64,000 nucleotides of DNA, taken from NCBI GenBank assembly GCA_024449915.1, contig JAMZAV010002218.1, positions 124,001-188,000 of the forward strand, given 5' to 3'. Under the pieces are notes generated by a model. That model searched no databases and was not told the origin of the DNA. It saw only the letters and a program-made list of their open reading frames with translations. The translations under genes were made by a program, and so were the position numbers. This document shows positions 11,782 to 48,957 of this stretch, piece by piece (position 1 is the stretch's first letter; each line of letters begins with the position of its first letter). Source of the stretch: Sweltsa coloradensis (taxonomy: Eukaryota > Arthropoda > Insecta > Plecoptera > Chloroperlidae).

Positions 11782-12518
11782 TTGGATGAGCGAAGCGAAG
11801 ACTTCAATTTTACTGACCCCCAAAACAATTTAGCTCGGGTGTTTTTTTTTTTTTTTTTCTGTCTGTTTGTTCGCTCTCTACCGGGCAAACGGCATATGCG
11901 ATCTGGATGAAAATTTGACAGGACCTTCGAAATCTCTGAACTTAGACTTGCCACGTTTTTGGGTACAATCGAAGAAATATTTCTCATGAATATCGTACTT
12001 TTACGATTTTTTTTTTGTGCGATATTTTCGTGACTTTTGGGCCAACTCTGACCAAACGGGTGGGGCTACAACGTTCATATTATACATGTACATTAAGGTT
12101 ATGGTGATGTAGTACATTTTGAAAGAAAAAAGTTGAAAAAGTTAGCCAGAATCTATAGAAATAAAGCTTTTAATATAAGATTTTTGTTTTTTTGTACGAT
12201 ATTTTAGTGCCATTGGGCCATTCTGACCAAACGGGTGGGGCTACAACGTCATATTAAAAGGACATTAAGGTTATGGTGAGTAGTACTTTTGAAAAAAAAG
12301 TTGAAAAGGTAGCCAGAACCCATAGAAATAAAGCTTTTACAACAAGTTTTATAGGTAAATAATACAATTGACAAAAACAAAGAAACTTTGACAACATTCC
12401 ACCTACAATGCGTAGGCAGCAAAACAAAGCACTTGCAAAAGTAAAGATATCCCACGCAAACTAAAAACTTTAAAAAGCTCATCCATCAACGCGGCGGGAC
12501 TTTAGCGTTTTTTCTAGT
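11782..12518 (+). mobile_element. R1-family non-autonomous element, copy 1
   Basis: Begins TTGGATGAGCGAAGCGAAG and ends GCTCATCCATCAACGCGG...TTTTCTAGT. The start and CTCATCCA near the end form a subterminal inverted repeat. The tail contains an AACGC...GCGTT stem before CTAGT. Internally it has a T-rich/TCTGTTTGTT tract, GGCAAACGGCATATGCGATC, and two copies of a repeat of about 172 bp containing TGACCAAACGGGTGGGGCTA. It has no coding capacity. It lies just upstream of gene B. Confidence 0.7.
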
Positions 12519-12735
12519 TACGATCCACGTCGTCCGTTCCCTCCGAATGCATTATCTCTGGTTATCAGTTATACACAGTTCATCGATACGTGCAATGAAC
12601 CACAACAAGGCTTACGTCACTAAAGCATACATAATAAACAAGCCAACTTTATCTCACTCAACGTTCAGAATGTTGTCGTGCCTATGTTTGCAACACTACT
12701 ATAGTTTCCAGTGCACATTGGAACTGCATCGCTGC

Positions 12736-12787
12736 TAGGTGAGTTGCACTCTAACCTGACACCCGCACAATGTCGTCTCGTTCCTAG
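12736..12787 (+). other. possible 52-bp 5'UTR intron of gene B
   Basis: A strong donor TGCTAG|GTGAGT at 12735/12736 is followed by a pyrimidine-rich TCGTCTCGTTCCTAG ending at 12787, seven bases before the ATG. The intron would be 52 bp. This is only a splice-site pattern; the 5' end of the mRNA is not otherwise visible. Confidence 0.3.
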
Positions 12788-12794
12788 CTGCACC

Positions 12795-38069
<25,275 letters not shown>

Positions 38070-38079
38070 ATGTCATTAA

Positions 38080-41000
38080 AAATATTATTATACGTATGGG
38101 TATTAAAAAGCCAGTACTTTTTTACGACGCAAATTGATTTTGTTTGTTTGGTCTCTGCCAAACGTAGAACGAATGAAAAGTGCTCATTGCGTGCACGGTT
38201 TAGACTTCACCAATACAACATTTAGTGGGTATTAATTAATGTAAGAAAACATGTTTTAAACTCTAGTCATTCTTTTATGTAAAAATGATATTATTTTTGT
38301 AAACTAAAGGATTGAATTCTTTTATACAATACGGCGTATTACACGTAGCAAATCAAATATAAACTTTTTGAAATTGAATAGACATATTCATTTAGAATTT
38401 TCGAATGTCCTTCAATTAATGTGTTTTCGTTGAGCAGATTCGTTTTATACCTGCCTCAATAATTTGCAGTTCACTTTATAAAGATATAATAATCGTATAA
38501 TAGATTAACTTCTTTTTATTACGTCAAAAGTTTGGTAGATCATGCAATAAGCGATATCCGACACTGTGCTATACTCATAAGTGCTGAAATGGTGACTTAA
38601 TTTGTTCATAAGAAGCAATTACCCTGGTAAAATATATACTAAACGAGTTAATAAATGAACACATTTCTACGCTAAGTAGTCGTTACAATAGTATAATGAT
38701 GTACGCATTTCTGACGCTAAAAGTGATCCCAGAGGAACTAATGTTATGAGTGATTCACATTTAGCATAATATACATTGAATTAACGTGCAAAATCTGCTA
38801 GGCAAAGTATAATGTTCAAACGTATTATATTTATAACCATGCTCATAGTACGTGAACAATGATCATGGCAATCATGTCCTTGACAATGTAAATCTTGTAT
38901 TGAGCCACACACTTCTACCTTGTTTGCATTCTCAAATGTGTCTACAAGAAATCTAGCTCATTCAGTGTTCCCATTTGAGCCGACTTATGTTTTACAGTGG
39001 TTTCTTGACACGTTATAGGAAATACATTATGTATTCATACAGACCTCAAAACATATTGTGTGCACATAAATGTTCAAGAAGCTCTATTTTCAATATCACA
39101 AGAGTAATAAGTTTATGAAATTATGTGTAAGAAGGTGATGTTAAATACAGACCTTCCACGATAACTACATTATTTTGTTCTGTTAACGGTTAAGCAATTG
39201 ATGGAGAGAAGTTGTTTTAGTCAGGTGACAAATCAAATAACCTTCAGTAATGAAACTGTTGGTATTGGAGGCTGAATTAAATAAAAACTCGTAAATCCCC
39301 CGATGTATTTCCGTTTTGTTAACTAGATACAGTTATTTATATGCAAACCAATCCAAACTTAATTTTAAAAATCCCTCTTGGCCGGGTATCGGTCTCGGGT
39401 CTCCCAATTGCCGGTCGGGTGCTTTAGTTATGTTCAGAGTGTAATGTTGTAAAGATCCCGACAGAGAGGATACACATTGCTTGTATATAGGGTTGCTGCT
39501 TTGGGGGGGGGGGGGTCACTGGTTCAATTTCGGCAAACTGCAATCCCCACGAAAGGTATTCCCCGTTTAAAAGAGAAATACAGCCAAAATGTATAATTTC
39601 ATTGGGGAATACCCTTCTTAGTAGCCATTCATTATTATTATTACATATGTTCGGAGAGACAAGTTGACAATGTTTAAAACATGGTTTTAACACTTGTCTA
39701 AATTAACGACGTTCTCAACCATCTTGATGACAGAATGTTATAACCTCTCTGTTATGTGAACATTCGTCACTTTAGTCAAGTCACTTCACAGAGTCTGCTG
39801 GTCTTCTATAAGCATCTCATTGATCGAAAAGATCATTCGACTTGAGAAAAGCGCATCCAGCTACCAAGGCAATAGGAATTACTTGGTATGAAGAAAACAT
39901 TTGAAAATTACATAATTAAAAGATAATAAAATAATTTTAGTGCCACTCAACATTTTACGGCTTAATATTTTGTTGTGTGATTTCGTACAAATTATGAGTT
40001 GGAACTGACAACTTTTCCATGTGTACCTTCAGTAATGTGGAATAAACAAGTTCGCGTGGATCACTATTGAAACATGTTTAAACTCGATCAACGAATAACG
40101 AATTTCAACAACAGACATAGCTTTTCTCGTTCGTAGCCTATTGGTGTTAATTCGAAAATAAACCCAAAGCAAACAAATTATTTTCTATAAAATCACATTT
40201 AAAATTACTTTGGGAAGCCATAAACCTAAAATCGTCATAAAGCAAACAATTATAACATATTTTCACCTATGTAAAGTAGGTCAACTGAATTTCATCTGTT
40301 ATAACCTTGCCAATCAATTGTATGAGCTAACCCAGTTTGCTCCCTCTCTCTACTATTAAATATTTATTACCACTTTAATTAGAAATTATACCCCATGTAT
40401 ATTGGAATCGTTTTTAATCACATTTGATGGCAACTTTGCACATGATGACTGTTTTAATTCAGTTTTATAATGTTGTAATCATAAATGCAATATGTTCATT
40501 TTACATCACATGAATTCTAGAAACTCTTTTGTTTTTCATTACGCGCGGTGTAAGTTATTAAACGATAGAAAATAAACTTATCCACTCAGATCGTTTGCAA
40601 AATAAAATATATTCACACATCTATGCTAACTTCAATAACATAACGGTTGATATAATCTGAAAGAAAAACTTCCTTCACGAAAGTAAACACATCACGGTTA
40701 CATTCTTCGCACATATTGCTTTCAACAGTTGGCATGCATGTAGTGTTCACGCGCAAATTGCTTTTCACAGATTGTTGGTACGGTACAGGAAGTGTTACGA
40801 CGTGCGCATACTTATTACTGCAATACATAGATGTAGGTACACGAACATTTTCGTACAACCGTGTTTGGTATTTTGATGTGGTAACATCAACTATAATTCG
40901 TCATATTAATTATACGTGTTGTATTGAATATGATCTTATCTTATTTGTTAGATAATTTATTGAAGTTATTTTACTGTTTCGCTCACTTATTTATGGATAT

Positions 41001-41640
41001 TTTTCTGTATGCAACTCCAATGCTTATAAAGAACGATAACATGCATACTTTTTAAAATTCGTCAATTCTAGTATTTGGGCCTATTGGAATGTAAATTAAT
41101 TATATTCAATGGTATTTAATGTATTTTCTGCACAGCGTTTTCAAAGACATTCGTAATATTATATATTTAAATATAGTCTATAAAAGTTAAAATACTGTAA
41201 ACGGAAAATATGTTAAGTTATTTATAACTATTGTTACGAATACACTAAACAAGAAAAAATAAATAATTTCGATTATAATTAGTTATTATTGCAATATTAA
41301 AAAAATGAAATAAAATATTCAAAATATGATTTCAATACTACATTTCGGTAGAATGACAACCACGTCCGGAGTATTCTTGAAAGTTGTTGTCCGTAGGTTC
41401 TCATCTGAAGTGTGAGGTAGATGTTGTCGACCGTATAATATTAACCTTCACTTGAAAATGTCGGCGGAAGTTTCTCCAAAACTCAATGAAAACATGTAAA
41501 ATGCCCAAAATCACAAAATCACACAACGCGGATAAAAAAATCTGATCCTACAACTAGATTTAAGAAAAACAATTAAATAATTTCCACAAATTAGTTAGGC
41601 CTAATTATATAAACAATGATAAAATCCTTCTATAAACGAC
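38080..41640. other. intergenic DNA downstream of gene B
   Basis: AT-rich sequence with no gene recognised. A weak tRNA-like SINE remnant (minus strand, GGGAGACCCGAGACCGATAC) lies near 39375-39430. A run of 12 G lies near 39503. Confidence 0.45.
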
Positions 41641-41651
41641 AGTGACTGAAG

Positions 41652-42219
41652 TGAAAAATCGTAAAATTGCAATTTTCATAAGAAATAATTATTCGATTGC
41701 GCTCAAATTTTACACGAGTATATTTCATGAAATTAAGGTTCTATAAAAAAATCATTACAATAGGATAAAGCATGTAGGTGTTATATGTCAAAGAATTGTT
41801 TTAAAAAAGAAAAACCCGTAAAATTTCGATTTCCATGAGAAATAATTTTTCGATTACGCTTAAATTTCACACGAATATCTTAATTCATAAAATAAGGTTC
41901 TGTTAAAAAATCATTACAATCGGATAAAGCATGTAAGTGTTATAAGTCGAAGAATTTTTTTAAAAATCGAAAAAAATCGTAAAATTGCGTTTTTTATAAG
42001 AAAAATTTTCCCGATTGCGCTCAAAAACGTGGCAGTTCTAAGTTCAGAGATTTCGAAGGCCTCCATAAAATTTCATCTCAATCGGAGTATCGGTTTAGCC
42101 GGAATCGTGTTAACAAACACACAAAAATACAGAAAAAAAAAAAAAAAAAAAAACATTCCGGATTTTTTTCTCCAGTGTAGTGAAATGGAATCTTCGCTTC
42201 GCTCGCTACGCTCATCCAA
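41652..42219 (-). mobile_element. R2-family non-autonomous element, copy 4 (3' truncated)
   Basis: On the minus strand it starts TTGGATGAGCGTAGCGAGCG (at 42219) and contains the CCGGAATG, T-tract and CCGATACTCCGATTG blocks. It stops inside the internal repeats, without the 3' hairpin end. Confidence 0.68.
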
Positions 42220-42369
42220 TCAGATGAAAGCGGTTAGTAGATTCACAATAGTTAAGTATATCGAGTAAGAGATATATTACAGTATACATGGAATTGAATC
42301 TCTAAGAGTATTGTTATGCTGTAAATAATAATGAAAATATTTCGTATGAACTTGTCAGCGAGGTCGTTC

Positions 42370-43130
42370 TTCCCGTTACTTAATAGCTGATGATTGATTG
42401 ATTGGATATTGCTTAACGTCTCATATTAATGCACTTAGGCTATTCGAGACGATGAGTGGTGATAGATGAGGATGAAGGGTGAATAGAAGGGAGGAGGGTA
42501 AACCCGGTACCGGCACGTAGCCTACTCCTTTCGAAAAGTACCAAGGTTACCAACAACTTTACGTCCCATCCGAAAGGACGGTGTAATCTTGATAGTCATA
42601 GGTTCCTCCACTAACCCGGACTGCTGAGTAGACGTTGAAGAGAACGAAGCCGTAACACTAGCTCTCGAACCCTCCATCTGCTCTAGCCAGCAGTATACGT
42701 GTCTCAGGGCAGAGTTGCGTTCATCCACTCTTCCCCTGACTACGCCCGAGGTAGCTAATTTCGTCGTTCGAGTGAAACCGGCTAAGCGACCACGGCTAAA
42801 CCGCTGGCCTGACTTATTGGCTGTAAGATTTAAGTGAAGATGGGAGTGAATTAAATCCCAAAGACTAAAGTTAATTGTGTGTTTAACTAAGATCTGCGGT
42901 CTGATTGGATTACCGATGGCTGGTATCGAACCCTCGACCTCTTGGGTTCGTGTCGCGTGTGACACAAAATACCACTTTCGATTACGCAAGTGTGCTAGTA
43001 AAGTAGTATATTCATCTTCGCCTAGGAGAGGGGGGTGGGTCGATAGGGTAGCCTTCCTTTGCCAAAATATTGGATTTGTTCCCTCCTTAAATACGTAATA
43101 ACCAGTTATTTTCATCATTTTTGTTCCGCG
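42370..43130. repeat. probable dispersed repeat with tRNA-like segment (unclassified)
   Basis: Distinct in composition from its AT-rich surroundings. It runs from TGATTGATTGGATATTGCTT and AACGTCTCATATTAATGCAC to GGTATCGAACCCTCGACCTC, which on the minus strand gives a B-box-like GGGTTCGATACC. The 198-codon open frame across it on the minus strand has no recognisable domain and is probably chance. No second copy exists in this window to prove that it is a repeat. Confidence 0.4.
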
Positions 43131-43924
43131 CTATACGCTTGGCATTCTATGCGTCCAACAGGTGTTTGGACTTCACAGACTTATAACCCCGGGCAGCTGA
43201 TTCGTGGTTCTATACACGACTGACGTTCATGTTGCGTATTATGTTTTGTTCGCTTTTCACCTCCGTCAACTCTGACATTATTTAGTAAGTCGTTTAGCTC
43301 GAATTCCATTGACAATAAACAAATTATGAAAATGAAGTCCTACAGCAGGTCCGCCATAACCAAATTGTTGGTAAAGCTACGGTTACATTAAGTGTTATTT
43401 TGAATTAGCCTCACCGCTATGCGATCAGCCCAAATTGTGTTAACGAAATAAATTCAACATGAAGAATTTACTTTTTGAGAAAAACTAGATAGAAATGGAA
43501 TTTAGAATTAATAGGTTAGGAGAATAAACTAACTTGCGTCTAAAATTGTTACCCTATAAACGCGCTGTCTTACTATGCACTATGCAGGCCTTTATAAAAG
43601 TCACAACAATTGATGGTGCAAAAGAAAAAAAATTGAGATGAAGAAATATTCAAACCTTTTAAGTAAACGTGGGATAATTTATTGGGGCACATTTGGGCCC
43701 TTGAAGAATATTAAAGAAAATTGACTGCAAAGTGGAAAGAACAAATATTAATGGACGGTCGTGACTCTAATGTAGAACAGGTATTCCGAGTGACGGAGAG
43801 TTATATTATCTTGGAAAAAGTTAATAGGTCACCAAGAATACGTAGGTATATGGATGAATGATCTGCACTTACACCGATCGGAAGAATGAACACAGATAAT
43901 GGTGTTGAGGTGACACACGCCGCT

Positions 43925-44038
43925 AAGCCTAGTCCGAGTCGTGGCCTACTTCGTGATAATGGATGTTCATTCCAGCATCCCTGGTATGCCCGTAATCTTA
44001 ACAGGAGCATATTCAAGAGACTTCAACTCTGCACTCAG
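43925..44038 (+). pseudogene. orphan SLC5 exon 8-like relic
   Basis: The frame through 43941 reads VVAYFVIMDVHSSIPGMPVI and then LTGAYSRDFNSALR. Gene B exon 8 reads LLPLYVMDLSSSIPGFPGVF and IAGVFSASLS. The MDxxSSIPGxP core, the following Thr/Ala-Gly helix start and a phase-2 donor (CTCAG|GTATGG, as in exon 8 CTCAG|GTGGGG) all agree. No other exon of a fourth gene was found nearby, so this is probably the remnant of a lost cluster member. Confidence 0.5.
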
Positions 44039-44291
44039 GTATGGATTACAGGCAATCAAATACCATTTCAACACGTTACCCAACCAATGCAGCTGCAGTC
44101 AACCAGCAACCTCTCGAAGTAATTTTATTTTATTTCCTGTATTTCAAAGTGCTCATACAAGGGGGGATGTGTAAATTAAGAGACTACCTATCCTAATTCT
44201 GCCGAGGCAAACAAAACTTAGCCTGTCAACTGACAGCCACGTATTCACAGTTCTACTGCCGTCTAACGCGAACATAAACATGATTTTTTCT

Positions 44292-44901
44292 TTTAAGTCC
44301 CGCCGCGTTGTTGGATGAGCGTAATTGGTGCATTGAGCTGCCATGTGTTATGCGGATTTACCGTTGTTCTGTGAAAAAATCATTACTTAGTTGAAGATTT
44401 TTTTTAAATTAAATTAAATTAAATAAAATTAACTTAAATTTTAAATTGTTTTATAAATCGTAATTTTAAAAAAAGGAAAAAATCGTAATATTGAAATTTT
44501 CATAAGGAATAATTATTCGATTGCGCACAAATTTTACACGAATATATAAATTCATTAAATTAAGGTTCTGTGAAAATATCATTACAATAGGACAAAGCAT
44601 GTAGGTGTTATAAGCCGAAGAAATTTTTAAAAAATCGAAAAAATCGAAAATTGCGATTTTCATGAGAAATTATTTTTGGATTGTGCTAAAAAACGTGGCA
44701 GTTCTAAGTTCAGAGATTTCGAAGACCTCCATAAAATTTCATCGCAATCGGAGTATCGGTTTAGCCGGAATCGTGTGGACAAACACACAAAAATACAAAA
44801 AAAAGAAAAAAAAGAAAAAAAGAAAGAAAAAAAAACATTCCGGATTTTTTTCTCCAGTGTAGTGAAATGGAATCTTCGCTTCGCTCGCTACGCTCATCCA
44901 A
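44292..44901 (-). mobile_element. R2-family non-autonomous element, copy 5
   Basis: Minus strand from TTGGATGAGCGTAGCGAGCG at 44901 to ACGCGGCGGGACTTAA at 44292. It lacks the last bases of the hairpin and CTAGT. Internal blocks are as in the other R2 copies. Confidence 0.68.
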
Positions 44902-45390
44902 AAATCCATTCAATCTTACACTCAACATAATAGAAAATGCAAATTGAGTTGGAAATTAACGATTTCAAGCCATACTTAATCATTCATATCAACAGAAACA
45001 AGTGCATAATGTTCAAGTTTTTCTTGAAGGCAAAATGAGAAATTACCTGAAAATATCGTTCTGTTTTCGGCATGAACACGTGCACAAATAAACTTTTTTT
45101 TTAAAAAAAAAAGAGCGGGGAAAGTATAGATTTTCCCCTACAATGTGATTTAACCCGTCTTTATTTGTGCTGATCATAATATTTGGATAAGTTAATTTAT
45201 TGTGTTACTTATTTCAACGTGAAACTTCTATTTCAAATAATGTTATAACGAATCTGAATCGAATGATAACTCATATTACAATTGAGTCGTGTTCGTGCCG
45301 GTCGTATTCTTATGTTCAACAAAATGATGCCTAGTAGGCCTATGTCCTCTCAAAACAAACCTGGGGCATTTCCTTCACAGCAGCTACACT
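44902..45390. other. spacer between R2 and R1 copies
   Basis: No recognisable feature. Confidence 0.45.
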
Positions 45391-45392
45391 GA

Positions 45393-45840
45393 TTGGATGA
45401 GCGAAGCGAAGACTTCAATTTCACTGACCCCTCAAAAAATTTGGCTCGGGTGTTTTTTTGTTTTTTTGTATTTTTGTCTGTTTGTTCGCGCTCTACCGGG
45501 CAAACGGCATATGCGATCTTGATGAAAATTTGAGGGGACCTTCGAAATCTCTGAACTTAGACTTGCCACGTTTTTGGGTACAATCGATCAAATATTTCTT
45601 ATGATTATCGTTCTTTCACGATTTGTTTCGATTTTTAATGAGATATTTTCGTGATATTTGGCAAACAGCTACTCCGATCTTCATTTAACTTTCTGGGAAC
45701 GTTGGAAATCACTATAATTATAAATGTTATAATTTTTTAAACATTTGAAGAAATATTATATCTCGTATTTTTACGATTTTTTCCAAAAGCTCATCCATCA
45801 ACGCGGCTGGAAAAAGCGTTAGCGAAGTTCCCTCGTTTAA
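45393..45840 (+). mobile_element. R1-family non-autonomous element, copy 2 (short)
   Basis: Starts TTGGATGAGCGAAGCGAAG and has the GGCAAACGGCATATGCGATC and GACTTGCCACGTTTTTGG blocks. It lacks the 176-bp internal repeat. The end is unusual: CATCCATCAACGCGGCTGG, AAAAAGCGTTAGCGAAG, then CCCTCGTTTAA, which resembles an inverted R3 5' end. Confidence 0.65.
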
Positions 45841-45981
45841 AAATACCTATAGTAAGCAACTAAAGATCGAGCGGCATACAATCGTCTATGGGCAGGTTTC
45901 GTACGAGATATATCGAAAAAGCTAACAACTCACAACGACGACAACGACGACGAAGATTCGATATTGAAACTGTTAATATTA

Positions 45982-46936
45982 TTGGATGAGCGAAGCGAAG
46001 ACTTCAATTTCACTGACCCCCCAAAAAATTTAGCTCGGTTGTTTTTTTGTTTGTTTGTTTTGTTTTTTTTTTTTGTTTGTTTTTTTGTCTGTTTGTTCGC
46101 ACGATTCCGGGAAAACGGCATATGCGATCTTGATGAAAATTGAAGGGGACCTTCGAAATCTCTGAACTTAGACGTGCCACGTTTTTGGGTACAATCGAAG
46201 AAATATTTCTCATGAATATCGCACTTTTACGATTTTTTTCGATTTTTAGTGCGATATTTTCGAGACATTTGGGCCGATTCTGACCAAACGGGTAGGGCTA
46301 CAACGTTCATATTTCACATGGACATTAAGGTAATGGTTATGTATTGCTTTCTGAAAGAAAAAGTTGAAAAAGTTAGCCAGAATCTATAGAAATAAAGCTT
46401 TTAATATAAGTTTTTTTGACTTTTTGTGCGATATTTTCGTGCCAATTGGGTCAATTCTGACCAAACGGGTGAGGCTACAACGTTCATATTTCACATGGAC
46501 ATTAAGGTAATGGTAATAAATTGCTTTCTGAAAGAAAAAGTTGGAAAAGTTAGTCAGAATCTATAGAAATAAAGCTTTTAATATAAGTTTTTTGACTTTT
46601 AGTGCGATATTTTCGTGCCATTTGGGCCAATTCTGACCAAACGGGTGGGCCTTCAACGTTCATATTATACATGGACATTAAGGTTATGGTGATGTAGTAC
46701 CTTTTAAAAGAAAAAGTTGAAAAAGTTAGCCAGAATCCATAGAAATAAAGCTTTTAATATAAGTTTTTACGGTAAATAATACCAATTGACAGGTTACAAA
46801 ATAAAATTTGACAACAATCACTTACAATGCGTAGGTAGCAAAACAAAGCACTTGCAAAAGTAAAGATATCCCACGCAAACTAAAAACTTTAAAAAGCTCA
46901 TCCATCAACGCGGCGGGACTTTAGCGTTTTCCTAGT
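45982..46936 (+). mobile_element. R1-family non-autonomous element, copy 3 (three internal repeats)
   Basis: Full length from TTGGATGAGCG to TTTTCCTAGT. It holds three tandem copies of a repeat of about 176 bp (TGACCAAACGGGT at about 46281, 46458 and 46634), each ending with AAGTTAGCCAGAATCTATAG or a close variant and AATAAAGCTTTTAATATAAG. Confidence 0.72.
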
Positions 46937-46939
46937 ACA

Positions 46940-48736
46940 TTTAAATATTCGTATTGATCTATCCATACTTGAGCGCACTTGTTCGACTAGCCGGAGTCCA
47001 GAGTTATTTACATCTACGCAGCGGTTTGGACTTTGGAGCAAAATACTTTTATTACGGTTACATCTTGACCATGAAAAACACGATATCTCTCTTTTATCTT
47101 GATTTTGCACCGTAATATCCCTTCCCACCGAAAATAATAAAACACTTAAAATCAACCTTTAAACTTTGAGTTTAGTTTTAATGATCACGATTCTCAGCGT
47201 ATTATTAAACGTAAACGGATTTCGCACTTCATTTGATCCACCATGATATCACGAACAAAACACTTAATCAAATTAAATCCAATAACACGGGCATTGCTAA
47301 CATAGCTTTATAAATTGTTATCTAAAGCTACACAACGCAAAATTAGCACTGAGCTATTTGCTATATTCTAACGCTTTCATAATAACGGTGTTAAAGTTTT
47401 TTTAAAGGGAAAACAGGAACTGGTCACAAACCCAATAACAATTTAGTTTTGGTTTTTTCTTGTTCTAGAACATTTTTTTACTTCTTGGTCTAGAACATTT
47501 TTTTAAATTAACGATATAAAAGTTATAACTATAACTATTTTATAAGTTAATATTCATTAAATATTCAATACGTACATTTTGTAAATCAAACCTAATCGAA
47601 TCTAAACCTGTTTTTAGGTTGTTTATTACGTTCAGATTACTAAAGCGGCCGATACACGTAAAGATTTCTTTCCTCGTATTTCACGCTCCATTGGAACACA
47701 TGTATTCAAGTTCTTAAAAATAATTTTACATCGATAGTTTATGAAGAAAACTCTCCCGTGTATTGAACATTGTAGCAATTGCTCTATACTTCTACGTTTG
47801 GTTACACAAAACTAGCAGAAGCTCGTTTAGTGAACAAGCAAAGGTCCCTCGATAAATAATTGATATTTTTTTACGTAATGTTACTCTGATTTAAATATAA
47901 CTATTTTAATGATTTTGTTACGTAACTGAGATATTATGCAAATAACGTAGGCCCCACCCTACATTTCGATCGTAATTTATAATGGCGATAGTAATTCTGT
48001 TTAAATGTAACTCTTCCAATGTTGCGTTTCATAACTGAGATAAGAAAGTCTTAAAATATGCTTTAGTGTATTAAAATATTAATAACAAAATTATACCAAT
48101 CACTTTTGTAAGCCATGTAACGAATTAGTAAGAATTGTTGCGGATGCTTTTGTAAGTAAAAATATTGTTATTCCAAAATTTGATCATCTTAATTTACGTA
48201 ACAGAAAAAAAATATGAATGAATGTGAAAATATATTCTGTAGGTCAATGAGTTCATTATCACTTTTGGTTTGTTATAATATTAAAATTGTTCTTTTATTA
48301 TGATGAACCAAGAAAATATAATATAATCCTTATTAAAAATAACGAAGTCAATAGCAATAAAAACAACAATGACTCTTAACAGAAAACACTCATTTGGCAG
48401 CTAAGGATCTAATTTATGATTTAAAGAAAATACTTAAAAACACACACTTGAAAAATTTGATGATTAAAACATAAATAGAACCAAAGCTACGATAACAAAT
48501 ATTTTACAAGAACTGCATAACACGCAAAAAAAGTTACTTATAATTCAAATTGCAATCGGTGACATAGAGCTTATATTATAATTGGCCAATTTTTCAATCC
48601 CTTCACACCGCCTTGTGATTCAAGAACTTTAATCTCCATGGCAATTTTTAATGTACTCAGCAATTTGGTTCAATGAAAAAATTAAGTCTGCCTTGATATA
48701 GGTTGATCTTCCGTGCCAGTTAGTGGTCAGTGCGCA
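46940..48736. other. intergenic DNA upstream of gene C
   Basis: AT-rich sequence. No gene or element recognised. Promoter and 5'UTR of gene C must lie here or further left; a TTCCGTGCCAG acceptor-like site at about 48709-48719 may end a 5'UTR intron. Confidence 0.4.
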
Positions 48737-48957
48737 ATGAACCTCACGGATGGTGGCGAGCCGGGGATGTGGCTGGGAGTGGAGCAGCGCATGTTCGGAT
48801 GGCTGGACTACAGCGTGTTCATGCTCATGCTGGCCGTGTCTACCGGCATCGGAGTCTACTTCGGATGTTTCGGTAGCAAACAGAAGTCCACGGTCGAGTA
48901 CCTGATGGGGGGGAAAACCATGTCCGTCTTCCCAGTGGCGGTTTCCCTTGTGGCCAC
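48737..48957 (+). CDS. gene C exon 1 (start codon)
   Basis: ATG at 48737, donor GGCCAC|GTAAGT. Codes for MNLTDGGEPGMWLGVEQRMF, then WLDYSVFMLMLAVSTGIGVY, FGCFGSKQ and MGGKTMSVFPVAVSLVAT. The upstream in-frame extension starts with GTG, not ATG, so this methionine is preferred. It carries an N-glycosylation sequon (NLT) near the N-terminus. Confidence 0.85.

Noticed and set aside
42522..43118. 198-codon minus-strand open frame, the second longest in the window
   Set aside because: No domain recognised, and it covers a compositionally distinct block with a tRNA-like segment; probably repeat sequence, so not called as a gene.
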